In this document: positions 6,101 to 6,526 of the stretch, one piece after another
Position numbering within the stretch: position 1 is the first letter of the stretch
How the letters are laid out: each line of letters begins with the position of its first letter
NCBI GenBank assembly: GCA_021802365.1
Contig: JAKAAJ010000059.1
Coordinates: forward strand, 1 to 6,526
Reading direction: 5' to 3'
Length of the DNA: 6,526 bases
From: Thermoplasmata archaeon
Lineage (GTDB): Archaea; Thermoplasmatota; Thermoplasmata; Thermoplasmatales; Thermoplasmataceae
Translations under genes and position numbers: made by a program
The notes under the pieces: model-generated
The model's database searches: none
What the model saw: the letters and a program-made list of their open reading frames with translations, nothing else
Told to the model about the DNA's origin: nothing

Positions 6101-6140
6101 CCTTGGTGTAAATATGATTGAAACTCATGATCTCCAAGGA
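6100..6140 (+). repeat. Nested inverted repeat downstream of rpoK
   Basis: TCCTTGG (6100-6106) pairs perfectly with CCAAGGA (6134-6140). Inside the loop ATGA (6114-6117) pairs with TCAT (6125-6128) around a seven-base loop. It could be an RNA hairpin at the 3' end of rpoK mRNA or a protein-binding site ahead of the rRNA promoter. No function can be assigned. Confidence 0.4.
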
Positions 6141-6214
6141 GCCCTTTCTATTTTAATCATGTAATCCTGGGAAATTGTTTGATCAAGATTCCATCAGTTA
6201 AAGAATCCCTTAAT

Positions 6215-6264
6215 GTATTATATAAAACGCTCTCTAATGCCACTGCCAGAAAGTGTTATATAGG
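6215..6264 (+). promoter_or_regulatory. 16S rRNA promoter region with two TATA boxes
   Basis: Two strong TATA boxes stand about 37 nt apart: TTATATAAAA at 6218-6227 and TTATATAGG at 6257-6264 (preceded by AAGTG). With the usual 24-26 nt spacing they predict starts near 6248 and 6285. The second start falls just before a strong hairpin that would form the 5' end of the precursor. Archaeal rRNA genes often use tandem promoters, so both may be active. Confidence 0.6.
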
Positions 6265-6284
6265 GTTCTGCTATAAGAGGGACT

Positions 6285-6474
6285 ACGCACAATTGGGATG
6301 AGAATCCTGATTGTATCAGTCATAAGGCGAAAGGGTGACGGACCTTTTGGTCAGAATGACCCCGGATTTCCATGACTGGTAAAAATGGAGTTGTGAGTTT
6401 GACTCACTTCTGACAGGGAGTTTAATGGTGCAAACTATGGCCCGCCAATTTATAATATTATAAAAACAGGATTA
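6285..6474 (+). ncRNA. Structured 5' leader of the 16S rRNA precursor
   Basis: This stretch has no ORF but dense self-complementarity. Hairpin 1 is an 11-bp stem (6289-6299 with 6304-6314, two G-U pairs) capped by a GAGA tetraloop. Hairpin 2 starts at once: 6315-6323 pairs with 6372-6380 over nine bp, and an imperfect inner helix includes GGGT/ACCC and GACC-TTTT-GGTC. Hairpin 3 is GTGAGT-TTG-ACTCAC (6393-6407). Hairpin 4 is AGTTT/AAACT (6419-6423 with 6432-6436). An AT palindrome (6449-6464) separates these from the mature 5' end. Archaeal pre-16S leaders normally also pair with the 3' trailer to make the bulge-helix-bulge cut by the splicing endonuclease, but the trailer is outside the window. 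The paired segments are seen directly; the transcript and its processing are inferred. Confidence 0.6.
6449..6464. repeat. 16-nt perfect AT palindrome before 16S rRNA
   Basis: TTTATAATATTATAAA is its own reverse complement and ends about ten bases before the mature 16S start. It resembles a TATA box, and its left half lies about 23 nt from the mature 5' end. It may be a promoter element, a processing site or an unpaired AU spacer. Confidence 0.5.
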
Positions 6475-6526
6475 ACTCCGGTTGATCCTGCCGGCGGCCA
6501 CTGCTATCAGGTTTCGACTAAGCCAT
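6475..6526 (+). rRNA. 16S ribosomal RNA, 5' end only
   Basis: The sequence ACTCCGGTTGATCCTGCCGG followed by CGGCCACTGCTATCAGGTTTCGACTAAGCCAT (shown here in two parts by position 6475-6494 and 6495-6526) is the universal start of archaeal small-subunit rRNA, containing the 21F primer region and the central pseudoknot strand. The CTGCTATCAGG block is typical of Thermoplasmatales and relatives. Only the first 52 bases are present. The exact mature 5' end is set by comparison with known archaeal 16S and could be one base earlier. Whether 23S follows cannot be seen; in Thermoplasma the rRNA genes are unlinked. Confidence 0.97.

Noticed and set aside
6114..6164. A 16-codon frame (MIETHDLQGALSILIM) downstream of rpoK
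   Set aside because: It is too short, it sits inside an inverted repeat, and no ribosome binding site is visible.
6285..6474. A tRNA or other named RNA in the pre-16S region
   Set aside because: There is no cloverleaf, T-loop consensus or CCA end. Box C/D motifs are not spaced as in a guide RNA.
1..6526. CRISPR array, insertion sequence, prophage or defence genes
   Set aside because: I saw no regularly spaced direct repeats, transposase motifs, terminal inverted repeats or known defence domains.

Overview
The window looks like chromosome from a thermoacidophilic archaeon of the order Thermoplasmatales (Thermoplasma / Ferroplasma / Cuniculiplasma group). The strongest evidence is the last 52 bases, an archaeal 16S rRNA 5' end (CTCCGGTTGATCCTGCCGG and what follows). 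A textbook archaeal RNA polymerase subunit Rpo6/RpoK, a thermopsin-family secreted acid protease and archaeal TATA boxes about 24-25 nt ahead of start codons (a leaderless-transcript layout) agree with this. I cannot name the genus from sequence alone.

Layout, left to right. 1-623 (-): N-terminal 207 codons of a thermopsin-like protease with signal sequence; the rest lies left of the window. 743-1180 (-): two-helix membrane protein with a C-terminal cytoplasmic or external domain, not recognised. 1250-3022 (-): GH31 alpha-glucosidase with both catalytic aspartates, ending abruptly where relatives carry another C-terminal beta domain. 3105-3443 (-): small membrane protein with an N-terminal DnaJ-type CxxCxGxG zinc site. 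3546-3914 (+): DUF202 three-helix membrane protein, divergent from the previous gene; the two probably share the promoter region at 3461-3474. 4042-4158 (-): possible 38-residue ORF four bases behind 4163-4381 (-), a small zinc-ribbon protein. 4493-5686 (-): MFS drug:proton antiporter-like transporter. 5882-6061 (+): rpoK. 6062-6474: a gene-free stretch holding a T-rich probable terminator for rpoK, tandem TATA boxes for the rRNA promoter and a strongly structured pre-16S leader. 6475-6526 (+): start of 16S rRNA.

The protein genes look mostly like separate transcription units rather than one operon. Read together, the thermopsin (extracellular peptide release), the alpha-glucosidase (glucoside release) and the MFS exporter fit a scavenging heterotroph in acidic water. 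The right end is informational: rpoK followed on the same strand by 16S rRNA. I see no insertion sequence, CRISPR array, phage gene or defence system. The least explained items are the structured RNA leader and AT palindrome before the 16S gene, the 38-codon ORF, the truncated GH31 enzyme, and the two unrecognised membrane proteins.
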